A stretch of DNA of 64,000 nucleotides from Limnomonas spitsbergensis (taxonomy: Eukaryota; Chlorophyta; Chlorophyceae; Chlamydomonadales). Positions 20,159 to 32,900 of this stretch are shown piece by piece. The stretch is taken from assembly GCA_037349105.1 (NCBI GenBank), contig JAYJMM010000118.1:3037501-3101500 (forward strand). Reading direction: 5' to 3'. Within the stretch, counting starts at the first letter, position 1; each line of letters begins with the position of its first letter. The position numbers and the translations under genes were made by a program. The notes under the pieces were generated by a model. It made no database searches, was not told the origin of the DNA, and saw only the letters and a list, made by a program, of their open reading frames with translations.

Positions 20159-20828
20159 TGTTGTGAGTCAAGCTGGCTTGCAACTAAGTAAAGGATACGC
20201 TCCGATGTTATGTACTTGTATGTATCGGTACTTCGTCATTATACATCTTGATGTGCGAAGTGTTTACAAAATCTGAATTCTCGTTATGTCCATATGTGTG
20301 GTAATTTATGTCGACCATCTCATTGGGACCCCTGAGAATCCCCCGAGCTGTGTATCCGTTTCCATGTTTTTCTTGTAAGATAAGATTGTGATATTTCCAG
20401 TTCTGTTTCACTTTGGTATGGTTTTTTCACGTGGAACTTCAGGTCAGACAACGTCATTATTTTGGTCTTTCTTTCTGGCATCCTTGCTATGTAGACCTTT
20501 TCACGGTTGGATATGGAAAATACATGGAAGAATGATGGTATGCTGAAAGGAAACTGACATACAATATTCATTTTAAGATGGTGACTTGGTAGTAACAGGT
20601 CTGATTGTATGAAAGGCTTGATTTTAACATTGATCTTACAATACCAAGCTGGCTTATGGAAAAATGAAGATTTGCTGCCACGCCAAGGTAAAATGTGAAT
20701 GCAAGATAAAGAACACTGGTTAGAACGGTGCAAACCGATGAAGGTGAGAACTGTGGTCAAGTATGTCACGATAACCCCGGTACATGTACACACACTGATT
20801 ATGTTGTCAACTCGTCTTGTTAGATGCA
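20159..20828. other. Gene-free stretch between HIR gene 1 and a LINE copy
   Basis: AT-rich sequence. A 174-codon minus frame (20844-20320) has no recognisable motif or splice context. Confidence 0.45.
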
Positions 20829-20840
20829 GGTTGCCAGCAG

Positions 20841-21740
20841 TCAATGACGTGACACCTCTGGGCCCTGCTTAAATAAGGCTCGGCTGCGTGGGCGCCTAAC
20901 TAAAGAGTTGGGAGGAAAGATGGAAGTAAATACAAAAGGGGGTAGGACAAAAGAAAGGGAGGAAAAGTGGGAAATATAGTGAAGGGACAAAACAAAAGGC
21001 TGGAAAACACAAAATACAAAGGAAGTTCCAACCTCTGAAAATGTCTACGCCTCAACGATATCTACCACGTTGTCCACAAAGGCCAGGGCATCCCACCCAA
21101 GCAAACCCCCGGAACAACTCTAAAAAGTCGCTAGCACCGTTCGGAGGACCTGCCCATCCCCGCTCTCTAAGTTGATCCTGCACGCTGCGGCACTGAAAAC
21201 AAGCATGCAGTGCGTCCTCCACATGGTCGCCGTTTCCCCTAGCCCAACATCGAAGGCAGCACCGCCTTTCACGCTGCTGACCTCTGCGCCATCCTCTCGT
21301 GTCAGCCGTGCTGACAGCGCCGAGCCGCAGCCTTGAGTTCGTGCGCACGCAATCACACTCCTTTCGGCTGGTGCGGCCCCTGGCCTGCGCCAGCCGAAAG
21401 GAGTGTGCTTGCGTGCGCCCGCCGCAGACTGAAACCAGGTGCGGTAGGCGGCCGCAGACCTGTGTTCAGTGGCAGGATCTCCGGGGTCCCCTCTGCCAGC
21501 TGCATCCAGCTGCGCCCGCTCGTATGCTGCATCAACCAGCGTTAAACCCTCTCTGACAGGCAGCGGCTGTTGGTCAGTTGCTGTCCGACGCAGTTTGGGA
21601 TCGGCTGATCCCAGCTCTAGCTCCAGCAAGGCACCTAGCAAATCACTGCACCAATTGCGCCCTCCGGTGCCCTGCCTGACATCGAGCTGCACGTCGGCCG
21701 CCATGGCTGCCGCCATGAGTGGGCTGTCTTGCTGTGCTGC
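20841..21740 (-). mobile_element. Family A LINE, 900 bp, 5'-truncated, exact 12-bp target-site duplication
   Basis: GGTTGCCAGCAG occurs at 20829-20840 and again at 21741-21752. On the minus strand the element starts inside the LINE frame (AAQQDSPLMAAAMAADVQLD, GTGGRNWCSDLLGALLELEL, GLTLVDAAYERAQLDAAGRG). After frame changes it runs to a zinc-binding-like tail (RCCLRCWARG ... VEDALHACFQC ... QLRERGWAGPP), then a CT-rich 3' UTR and the common terminus TCATTGA. It lacks the internal insertion of the 5650-7135 copy and so serves as the empty-site reference. Frameshifts make it non-functional. It lies between the two convergent HIR genes. Confidence 0.88.
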
Positions 21741-21752
21741 GGTTGCCAGCAG

Positions 21753-23752
21753 TGATTGCCAGCCGCCGAGCATTATTGCTGTATACCGGTATCTGGAAAT
21801 CCAGGTATAGGACAGAGAGGTTAAGCTGTGTCAACTCAAGTCTGGGAAGGTAACAAAATCAACCAAATGCCAACAGTTTTCCGTACGTGAAAAGCTTGTG
21901 CCATCCAGAGGGAACATATGTCATCAGCAAGACTTGCAGAAAGCCAGAAAGTAACTAGTTGAGTGCATATAATAGCCAGCTAGTGAACCCCGTCAAGGGA
22001 GATCCATGATCCTAGCATGACCGAGAGCATGACAGGAAAAAAGACAGTGTTAACAGCCTGGTTGGGGTCCAGCTTTTCTTCTCTCCTCGCTGTCACGTGC
22101 CAGTGCCCAGAGGAGGTCCGCCCTATCTAATTTCTTGCCGCCGGGCATGCCACCGCCCAGACTCCGTCAATAATGCTGGGCGGGGACTGTATCTGCTACA
22201 CTACAGAGGAAGAGAGAAATGGTCCAGTTGTATTATCCTGGTGGCATTCATACCCAGAGGCTGAGGGATCGAACTTCCCACACGATCTTCTCTCTCCCCC
22301 CCGCCAATGGCGCCGGGTTCCACGTTCCTGCCCCCTCACATAGGAGGATGGCGTAGCTGCACCATGGCCCAGGATGTGCATGGTGGCTGGAATTGAGCCT
22401 TGTCATTCCCTACCAGCCCCACGCGGCCCAGCGTTACCAGTAAGCAGGGCCCAGCGGGTATGAACCAGGGGGTATGCACCGTTCTTAACTGCAGAGGGAA
22501 AGAGAGGCGTCTCCAGGCGGCATTGCCGATCCAAATCAATGACCTCTGGGCCCTGCTCAAAAGGCTCGGCCATGTGGGCGCCCAACATGTGTTGGGTGAT
22601 GACACAAGCTTTCAATCATTTCAAGACAGTGCCGACCAGCTAACCATCACTTCATCAAGATCCCACTCGATGTAGTTTAATCACCATTGATACCCAACTT
22701 CTTTTAATTTTATACATAAAGCCATAGGTCATGATACGTACAGACCAGAGGATACAGACGACGTACCCAATTAACCCCTGTTTAAACCACGACAGATTTC
22801 CTGGAAATAAAACACACACATGTAATGCTCCCCCTTGTCCTAGCATGAGAGGCAAACTTTCCAGACAAGTTAAAAATACAATGACAATGAAAAATCTATC
22901 AATTGTTTTGTAATATTAGAGAACTGCACAACACTCCTGCCCGTCCAGTGAATCTGCATGTCACCGAGCTGCTTGACAGGGTCCTTTGCTCCTGGCTAAA
23001 CCAAGAAGGTGAGGTATATACAGTGCCACCAATGATTCAGCTACTTGACGCATAAATGGAGGGTGTAATGTCCCCCAGCTGGCTTTGAGCTGCATTCATA
23101 TCAGATTATTGCTTCTTTATTGATGCCCAAATCCCAGGCTCATGGTGCCTTCAAGAGACATGGTTAACCTGGACTGGCTTTTACGGCACTACTTGGGCCA
23201 TGATATCAGAACCCTGTTTCAAGCTAGCTGACGGGCGACTTGGGGCAGACGGGCGGCTCGGGGCCATGGCGCTGCCACGTTGAATTGGTTGCCAGCCACT
23301 ATCTTTGTCCTTGACAGGCCTGCAGTGCAAGGCACATCCGCCAATCTCAGGCACCCACCGAGTTCTGCCGGCTGGGCAAGATGATAAGCCGGGCCAAGTG
23401 TCGAACAGCCAAGCTTGGACCATAAATGGAACGTCGCATATATGCTGGTCCAACCCCTCAGGCAGCCACCACAGTTTCCCCCAGTTTTTCAAAGTCCTGA
23501 CTGACATTTCCAGAAGCAGCTTTTCATCTGCAACACCAAGTACGCGACGTTGGCCAACTGTTAGATCAGATAGATGTGCTAACACATAATCACTTCTACA
23601 TGAAGCCCTGCCACAACAATCAATGGGCTTCTCTACCAAGGTTGAGCGATGAGAACAGGCATTAGGGTGTGCAACTTTGGCCCCTAATTTTCACGAGGCC
23701 ATTAGTTCCACCCCTCACATTACCGGCCAATGAGAAGCTGACTTCTGGCAGC
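21753..23752. other. Gene-free stretch with LINE tail remnants
   Basis: No conserved coding frame was recognised. A degenerate plus-strand family A tail (CCCACGCGGCCCAGCG...GCAGGGCCCAGCGGG) lies near 22421-22455, with an antisense one at 22536. Confidence 0.5.
22536..22590 (-). mobile_element. Family A LINE 3' tail fragment
   Basis: It reads TCAATGACCTCTGGGCCCTG, CTCAAAAGGCTCGGCCATGT and GGGCGCCCAAC, the antisense family tail with a small internal deletion (CGTNACAC missing). No convincing target-site duplication was found. Confidence 0.65.
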
Positions 23753-26700
23753 TTACTTGTCGATTGCTGCATTATTCCCTTGCAGCATTGCATCTCTGCA
23801 GGCGAAGTAGACAAGGACCATGCATGGTAGAGTCACACAGATGCAGCAACAGGGTAGTATCGGAGCAGAGATTCAGTACATCAGGGTACCGCAGCAGTGC
23901 TATAATGCATATGGAGTTCAATTGCTGAACCTTAGTTCGTAGGAGTAATATAATGGTTTAAGCATCCTGACTCAGAACAAAAGATGGGACAAACGAAGCA
24001 AGCATACATCACGTTGTGCAAGATATGTATGTATGGCCCTTTCTCATGAGCGCCAGAACCTGGTAACAGCTGCGCACCTGATCTGCGAGCTGATGTCAGC
24101 GATGCCGGCCGGAGAGTGAGGCAAGAAGAGAGTTGAGGAGCGGTTGGAGCTGCCGATATCCCTCAGCATGTCGAAGTACTGTTGGCACAATCAACATGGA
24201 TGACCAACAATTTGTAAGTGCTGTAGACACAGCACTCACAGACTGGCCGAGCTATCACAACAGGATATGGCTCAGATTGAACAAGAAGATGCCCTGGAAG
24301 AGGCTGGCAGGTATCAAATCGACAAACCAGAATCTATGAAAGGTCAAAGGGCATCACAAGCATCAGGATCTTGTGTTTTGACCAACTTGTACATAGCCTG
24401 ATTTGAGATGTTAACAAGGTCGACTCGTACCTGGGTGATTAACATGAGCTCCAGCACGTCTTTAGATCTGACGGGGAAAGGGCCAGAGCAAAGGGGGGGG
24501 GGGTGAATCCTTGTAAACTTTAAAATAAAGACCTGAATCACAGGTATTGCAGATCAGGCCAAGTTCATATGGGAATGACTCCATAAACCATTGACTACAA
24601 AATGTGTTCACAGTTAGGCATGTTCCTTCCAATACAAATTACATGCATTGAATGCTGCCCCAGTTCCCATAGCAGATCAAATAGGCAGGTGTGTAGGACA
24701 GCCAAGAATTGCTGGACACTCCCTGCCAAGCATTCCGTCAACACTTACGAGATGTCCTGTACTCCTTCCTCAGCAGTAAAATCCTTGACTGATTCGCGGA
24801 GGCCGGCAATGATGGCCTGTACGTGCCGGGGCAAAATACAGGGGCAAGCCTCAGGGCTGGCGAGCGTTGGGGTATTTCTAAGCATTTCAGGCTGAATGAG
24901 TGGTAGTCCCATCCATTGCCTGGGCAGTTGGTAAGTAGCCCAGACTCTCACCGTCCTCCATGCCAAGGCCACCGTTTCTGTCCATCCCTACGTCCAACCT
25001 CCAAATAAACCTAACTTATCCGTTTGTACGTACAAATGTACCAGTTATTTTGATATCTGTCCTATTCACTGCAGGGAACATTTGTCTGATACCCCCCCCA
25101 CACATACACTCTCAACATTGTATATTTGAAGTTAGTCTAATTCGCTGCATGGCTCCTTCGAAACAGAGTTCTAGGCTAAAATGATAAGATGGATGTCTTA
25201 ACACTGGATCACGTACCCTGGCCCCACACTGCTCTTGTTCGACTCACCTGCCTCTGCCTGGCCATACCCTGGCCCTGCAGAAACTTGGACTCAGATTCAG
25301 CCTCCGCTGCCTTCACCGTGGTCATCTAAGCAGCAAAAGCAGAGGGCGAGGGTGCAAACAGATGTTGTCTTTCACAAGGTGGGCCGGTGGGGCACAGGCT
25401 CTTGTATTCCCATAAACAGTGCCGTGAGAACAGAGTTCAAGGGTGCAAAACATAACAGGTAGAGGGAATGTAGCATCAAAGCGGGTGCTACCTGCAAGAT
25501 ACCCACCCTCCCATACCTAGTGCGTGACTTGTATATGCAGTACTGTACCATATGCACTGCAAATACACTCTTAAGGCCAGATTGACAGCACGAAAAAATA
25601 AAGGATGAAGAGCAGTCCAAACACACACCTTTTGCGCCTCGGCATTCTCAGCAGCAGCCACTCGCAGGCGCTTAGCAGCATTGATCTCGTTCATCGCCTA
25701 CAGGACAACACAACATACGTGGGCAAGAAAGACTAGAGTTCAGGCACACCGGCTGAGAGAATTCAGCCGGACACATGTCATGATGACCCCATCTCATGAC
25801 TATCAAGCATAGATATTTCCAGCCGTAACTGAAGTACCTGGATCATCCTCTCCGTGACTGCTGCAGTCATAGTGTTTGAGAGCCCACTGTGCATATAGGA
25901 TGTATAAACCTTCATCCGAGTTTCATACCTGTAGAGCCCAATGTGCATCTTACCTCCTTGACCTTGCGTGCTGGCTCAATGTCAGTGACAAGCGCATGTA
26001 GAATGAGGAAGCCGTAGCCTAATGGGAGCACGAGCAAAGGGGGGCAAACAATGCAGCTGATGCAGTGCCACAGATAAATGAGCAGACAAATGACAAAATG
26101 AACAGTTCAGTTTCCAGAGTGATCAACAGATAAATGGAGTGAAGGAGACGACACGAATGTAGATACTTGCTCAGTCCTGCTATCGTTATGGAACACCACA
26201 AGAAGCCAATTACACGAGCAGGCTGCACGGCAACTCAATGATAGTTGGGAATTCTCAGAACAGTCTCCCGGTCAACCTGTTGTTACAATGTCTAGCATAT
26301 TCCCAAAGCCACAAATAGTGAACTCAAATAATGACATCAGCTGGAGGCCGGCATGCTTCTGATGCTATTTGGGCATTCTATATGCAGCATGCATAACAAT
26401 CACTCCTCCAAGTTGTAGTAGTGCATGTAATGCATGCCGTATATCATCAACCAAAACAAGTAAAATTGTGTGAAAAGCATCTCATTTTCGACATAAACGG
26501 GGCATGCCCCTGCATACCCTGTTCATCGACTGCCCAGCAACACAGACTTTCCGTATTATACTGATATTACCGAAGTAGCGTAAGATACAAATAATATAAA
26601 TTGAGAGATACCAGGAGGAAAAAGAGGGATACCGGCATTCGCAGAATAATCAAATCAGGCTAACGTATTTTTCTCCCCACAAGCACAAACCTGCCATTGA

Positions 26701-28362
26701 CTTGGTCAGCTCCTGCTTGATTGTACTAGCAATCTCCTCCTTAGCTTCAAACACGTCATCCTACAGCAAGGAGGGCCAGCATACCAGAATCAGCGGCTGA
26801 ATAACATGATTGGAAAGGAGTAAGATGTGTGAGTCAAGTCAGGTACACTGACGAAGTCAGTCAAACAACCCTTGCAGTCATGCATCACATCGATGGTCTG
26901 GATTCAGATGTGAATGCTGGAGAATTTGGTTGCTACAATGCTTGGGAAAATTGACGAGCGCAAAGCAACTGAGCTGCTGGAAAAGGTTGCTGTGAGAATT
27001 TAAAACTAATAGAAGGTTCCAGGGTTTCTGTGACAATTAAAGTCAAATGGGAAGAGACAGCAATGCTAAGACAACTCAAATCAAATGAAACAGGAGAGAT
27101 TGCTGTGAAACTTCAATTTGTATGGAATGTCATTTCAACCCACCAGGTTCATCTTGGGAACGCTGGCCCGGACAACATCAAAGATGAAGGAGCTGATTTG
27201 AGAACTTGTATCAGTCAGCGTGTAAAAGGCATCATAGACAGAGTCCCTCTGAACCTGAAGTCACAGTGGAGGAGCACACGATCTTGGGCATAGAAATCAT
27301 CACCAGTCCTCCTGCCTGTTTTGGCTATATTGATTGGCCGCATAACCAGAGGTTATGAATTGCGAGCATGCAATCATAATATTGTAAACACTTGACAAAG
27401 CGTGGCACCGGCTGCCCGACTCTGGACCTTGCAACACAGCAACTGCGAAAAACACAAGACTGAGTATACGGTAACCCCAGAGTACAACTGCCATGTCTGG
27501 AGAAGCACATTATTGTTCCATGCAGCACATCACTGCAGAATCCCAATGAATAGGCCGCTGGATTTCTGTGAAGGTGACTAGCAGGCCTCTTCATCCAGTC
27601 AACTGTTTAGAAGTTAAGCTGCCCCCCCCTAGCCCTTGACAGGCAGGGGGGGACAGGCATGAGTGAGCATGAGAACTAGGGCTTCAGCCCCTTTTCAACT
27701 TTCCCTATCTTACCTGATACTGGACTGAGATGACGAGAGTCACGAAAACATTGTCCTGTATGCCAGCAGGACACGAGTGGAGATGTCAGGTATTTACAAC
27801 ACATTCTGTAACCCGAATTTTGAAATCTTGGAGCATCAGCGAGCCATTACAATCTCTGATTACAATCGTAATTCTGGTAACTGAACGCCTTTTCTTCTTT
27901 TTCACCTTGGTCTTTGTCTCGCATTGAACATCCAGCTGTTGTACACGCAAGCTGAGCGTGCCAGCCACAGCCTGCAGGCAGCAAGGTAAGAGTGATGTCA
28001 TAAATATCACGATTGTGGGCCACCGTACCCGACGTCTCTCCTTGTTGTTGAAATAACATATATTGCTCACTGCTGGTAGACTGTGGAGACGATGGCGATC
28101 AGATCTGTTGGTTGGACTACCGTGAACGATACGGTACGCGTACCCAAGGCAAAGGCCTCGACATCCGTTGAAGTCGAAGCTTGCTTCACCCTATGTAAGT
28201 GTGCGTGCACATAGCACGCTAATTGAAGGATCAGTCTAGGCGCACCTGCCCCAAGCAACAGCAGACACAGTGGCAACCAGCCATAGCGGTCTTGTCGAAT
28301 TTGCCGCATGTTTCGATGATAGCAGCGGTTCCTTCGCTAGGGCAGACGAAGCATGAGCACAT
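23753..28362 (-). CDS. Hypersensitive-induced-reaction (HIR) protein, SPFH/prohibitin family, copy 2
   Basis: Twelve minus-strand exons: 28362-28246, 27971-27906, 27755-27714, 27254-27144, 26760-26691, 26018-25954, 25697-25629, 25325-25248, 24816-24749, 24467-24431, 24178-24078 and 23795-23753. Every intron position and phase equals copy 1, and the product is again 288 residues. The exons at 26760-26691, 24467-24431 and 24178-24078 encode the same residues as copy 1. Differences include VQRDSVYDAFYTLTDTSSQI, SFIFDVVRASVPKMNL, KRLRVAAAENAEAQK, FTAEEGVQDIS and the C terminus DAMLQGNNAAIDK. The Cys-rich N terminus (MCSCFVCPSEG ... CHCVCCCLGQ) is kept. Both copies are intact, so this is a recent functional duplication in inverted orientation rather than a pseudogene. 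Role as for copy 1: a membrane-microdomain scaffold. Confidence 0.94.
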
Positions 28363-29349
28363 GGTTATTAGGCGCAATTTGTTTCAGGAGTCAGTGATGA
28401 CTGGTTTTCAGAATACCCCGTGTGGCTCGGATGTGACATGGAACTGATTAGTCGGGCCTGCCTTGGCCTGCCTTAGTCTCAAGCCGGTGCTCCAGAAAAT
28501 CCATACAGTTTGGGGACTTGAGGCTCTTTAAAAGGCAAGTAACGTGATCATGCTTGATGCAACTAAACCTGTCATGTCATGTTACTGTCTCACTGGGCAC
28601 AAGGAGCTTCCAATTTCCAATATCAGCAACATTTTCAGTATCAGCTTCTGCAGCATCGACGAAAGCAAAATCTTCAGCGGGTACATTACAAAGTGCGCGC
28701 TAAATGCGCATCTAACCTAAATTGCTGCCAGATTAGCCAGCCGTTCTCAGAGTTGCCGGCAATACTGGCAGTGAGTTTGTTCTCGTGGTTCCTATGTGTT
28801 GGCTTCACCCAAGTTTGTTGGGTTAAGTCGGGTGCTTACTTTTTGCTCTCTTGCTTTCTAGCAGGTATGTATTGCCTAGCCTCGACTTCTTTCCTGGGGG
28901 GCAATTTTTAACGTGGTGTGTGCGTTGCCGGATACGGTATTATGTTCTCCTGCTCTAGTGGTCTGGGATTGTTTTGGTTTACTTTTCTTGTTTCCCTCAT
29001 CCTAACTCACTGCTTATACTTGTCTTCCTTGCCTCCCGTTTCTTCAATGTATGCCCATAGCTTTTTATTTTATTTATCTCAGTCCCTCATCTCGGTTGCT
29101 TGCCATTTTAGTTCTGTGGCAAGAAATACAGGTACCGGTATATTGGTTTATACATCGGTACCTGTATGGCAGTACTATTATACCAGCGTGCATGCTACCA
29201 GCGTCCATAAAAATGTGAGTTGTGCAGGTCCTCCAGACCTAACCCCAGGCTTCCAATAGGCATAGGTGGGATGCCCTATCTTTCTTGGGAGATGTGATCC
29301 ATTTATTCAGAGCTATGTCTTACGGGGAAGTGGGGCCGAACTTAGTACC
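28363..29349. other. Gene-free stretch upstream of HIR gene 2
   Basis: It should hold the promoter of the minus-strand HIR gene; no specific element was recognised. Frames of about 110 codons on the plus strand have low-complexity, hydrophobic composition without splice support. Confidence 0.4.
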
Positions 29350-29467
29350 CTCTCCGTGTTTTTTTCGTTTTCTCCTGCCCCTTCTGTTTTCTTTACTTCC
29401 CCTTTCTCCCAACCAGACACTATAGTGCCCAGCCTTTTCAGCAGGGCCCAGAGGTGTCAAGTCATGA
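29350..29467 (+). mobile_element. Family A LINE 3' end
   Basis: A CT-rich 3' UTR-like stretch, then AGCCTTTTCAGCAGGGCCCA and GAGGTGTCAAGTCATGA. The left edge is approximate and no clear duplication was found. Confidence 0.6.
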
Positions 29468-29571
29468 TTATGATACTGTCATCCTCTTCAGAGGCGCAAT
29501 CAAAAGAGGGGGGCCCTGCCTTGACATTCTGCCCAGTAAAATATGGCTGTTCGGCGCGTATAGCCGTCGGG

Positions 29572-29607
29572 TCAATGACGTTACACCTCTGGGCCCAGCT
29601 CAAGAAC
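29572..29607 (-). mobile_element. Family A LINE 3' tail, about 36 bp, with target-site duplication
   Basis: It reads TCAATGACGTTACACCTCTG then GGCCCAGCTCAAG. AGCCGTCGGG (29562-29571) and AGCCGTCAGG (29609-29618) flank it, 9 of 10 identical. This is the shortest insertion seen here. Confidence 0.7.
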
Positions 29608-29918
29608 AGCCGTCAGGTATTGCCGTATTTAAAATACCGCAACAAAAATGATGTGGGACATGGTGCACGGGCACAAGGAGCAGTTTATAATTAGGGATTC
29701 TCGTGGCAATGAGCCAAACTATATCAGTGCTGACAAGGCCCATTGCACCTAGGCAAATGCTGAAGCATGACAAAGGTGCAAGTTGTGTTCAGTCCGAGCC
29801 ATATCCAAGTAACATGCCTCCACTTATGGCTCAAGGAGAGCTTAGCTTGACGGCCACGTAAGCAGTGGACATAACACCAGGTGAGTACCGGTAACAAAAG
29901 CAGCGCAACAAATATCGT

Positions 29919-32900
29919 TCATAATTCTGCCGTCTTGACTGCAGGTAAAGATGGATCCGGGAACTCCCGCCTCATTGGCGGGGGTGGGGGCAGTGAGCGA
30001 TAAGCTTGCGCGGCCTGTGCTATCAGGTTATCGCTCTCCTTGACCATCGTGAAGAATGCAGCATCGTACGACGTACGGAACATGGATTGCGAATTTGCTG
30101 CAAGCAGAGCAAGCGCGGGGTTAACGCCAGGGTGGGGCAACAAGAGCCAGTCCATGGGCACGGCTGATGACATTTACAGGAATGTGCCAGAGGGGTACAT
30201 GTCAGGAGAGGGCTTCTCTGACATGTTGCAATCCACATTCCTCCTACCAGAGGGTGACAGTGAACGTCTGTGGTCCAGCCCACCCTAGCCAGGTTAGAAG
30301 TTTCAGCTCTGACCACCTCATTACTCTGCGTCACCTCACCTATGTACGGGGCCTGCACTGTCTGTTGGTTCAGAAGTTTGAACCCCAACAGGCCAGACAC
30401 CCGCAGCACCTCCTCAAGAGACAGCTCCACGCTGAGGTTGTCATCACCCGCTACATCCGCCCTGAGAGCGGTGGACAGGTCAGGTCAGGTCAGGTTCTGA
30501 GACACGTGCCAGCGACTCATCAAGAGGGCCATGGAATCCTACCCTGCCTGGACAAGCCAGGTCGGGCTGAGAGCCAAATGCCTATGCCTCATGAAGGGAG
30601 CTATGGAGTCTGGCCGTGAGTGATAAGTTCTGGTCGGGCTTGAGCCACGTGCCTCTGACTCATGAAGAGGACTGTGGAATTTTACCGGACTGGAAAGATC
30701 AGGCCAGGCTTTGAGCCACACGCCTACTTCTGATATAAAGGAACATGGTATTTTGCCCTGAGTTAGTTCGAGCTACATCTGATGTAGAGGAATATGTCAG
30801 TCTGACCTGAGTGGAAAGGTCACGTCAGGCCACGAGCAACATCAGATGTAGAGAAGCATGGAATCCTAGCAGCATCGAGAGGCATGTCTTCATTAGTGCC
30901 GTCTGGCTCGAGGATGTCATACCCTACTACACAGGACTCCTCGCCTCCACTTCGAAGGATGAGGCTATCACAGATTCAAGCAAGTCAGATGGAGGGGGGC
31001 CCCTTCTGCTGAGTGGACATTAACCCACAACTTACACTGGTTTGGCTGGCCCTATCGGCTTTGCAGCAGCATTGTAAGTAATAGCTCAGCCCTGGGCACT
31101 GTGCTGAACATGGGATACTCCAGGGGACGGCATGGAGACAACTCAGGTGCGGCACGCAGGCACTTTTGCACAAGGTCTGGCAAGAACAAAATGCATGCAT
31201 ATGTGTACGATGAGCAATGGCCTGTGGCACCCGGCCTGTAGCAACCGGCCGGCACCAGCAACAGCACCCCGCTTGCACCAGCACCAGCACCACTCTTTGC
31301 ACCAGCACCCCGCCTGCACCTGCACCAGTTATTAGCCTGCACCAGCACCCTGCATGCACCAACACCAGCACCAGCACCCCTGCACAGCCCCAATCCCCAC
31401 CTGCCGCTCACCAGTGATACAGCAGGGGTCCCAGGTTGATCCAGTAGCCTCCCTTCTTGAGGCAGTGGCTGATCACCTCCAGATATTCCACAATGTTGTG
31501 CGCAGTGTCGATGAAGAAGCAGGTCACTACACAGTCAAATTGGCCACGCTGCTCTTCTGAGGAGTAAACTTCCTGGGAGCCATGAGGGGGGGGGAGACAC
31601 AGGCTGGGGGCAGAGACGCAGGGGGAGCACGGACAGGCACACACGTAAGAAGCTGCCTATGCAAATGGCACTTCAGGGATGTATGGGAGAGTGGTCCAGA
31701 TCCTCCGTCGCATGCAATCCAGCCAGTGCGTCAGTGCGGGAAATAAAGCACTGCAGGATCTGCCCTGGTGCACCGTTGGCCACATCGGTTCATAACTCTT
31801 CCCCCTTCGATGTACCTCCAAAACTATGCACAGTGGGTACCCGTCCTTTTCTATCTTCGCAGCTCCTGCCATTCCCCAATTCACGTTTTAACGCCCCGCT
31901 GCTCACCACAAAATCCCCCGCACACATGGACAGCAGCCCCGGTCCGGCCACGATCTCCTCAGGTGGCACATCGGGGATCCGCACCGCCCTCAGCTGCCCC
32001 GCATCTGACAGCTGGTTGCAGCTGGAGTGCACCCACGGGTGGATGCGGAACTGGCCAGCCTCGTGGCTGTGACTCCAGAGACAACAGGGGCGGAAGAGAT
32101 ACATTTGGGACCCTGAACTGCGGTATTATTGTACTGGAACGTAGTGTTTAACACAGTAGCACACATATTGATGAATTAGGAAAGTGGGGTCGCAAGTATA
32201 CAGATTTGAGCAGGCAGGGTGAATTGAAAGCCCTGCTGCGACTCTTCACAACCAAGACAGCACGAGTGGGCAGTGATTACCCAGCCGGCACCTGACCCTG
32301 CCTGCTCCCCTGCCTGACCTGTGGTTGAGCATGAAGGAGGAGGCCAGCAACATGTGGTAGCTGAACTCGTTCCCCTGTGCCTGGTAGCCCAGGCCGGTGA
32401 CTTCGCAGCACAGGCGGCCCAGGCCCGCTCCTGGCAGCAGCACTCGGGGAGGTTCTGCATTTGAGGGCCTGGACAGGGCAGGGCAGGCCTCGAGAGTGAG
32501 GCGGAGATGGTCAGAGAAGCCAGGAGATTGGCGGTCATGTGAGGCCAGGTATCAAGACAAGTATCCAGACACGCTTCTCTTGTGATGCAGGGCCAGGTAT
32601 CAAGACAATTATCCAGACATGCCTCTCTTGTGATGCAGGGCCAGGTATCAAGACAATTATCCAGACACGCTTCTCTTGTGATGCAGGGCCAGGTATCAAG
32701 ACAATTATCCAGACACGCTTTTCTTGTGATGCAGGGCCAGGTATCAAGACAATTATCCAGACACGTTTCTCTTGTGATGCAGGGCCAGGTATCAAGACAA
32801 TTATCCAGACACGCCTCTCTTGTGATGCAGGGCCAGGTATCAAGACAATTATCCAGACACGCTTCTCTTGTGATGCAGGGCCAGGTATCAAGACAAGTAT

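Noticed and set aside
20095..29607. Tail copies as MITEs with terminal inverted repeats
   Set aside because: Individual copies have duplications around a single tail, and the longer ones contain LINE coding sequence. Opposed pairs are more likely independent insertions.
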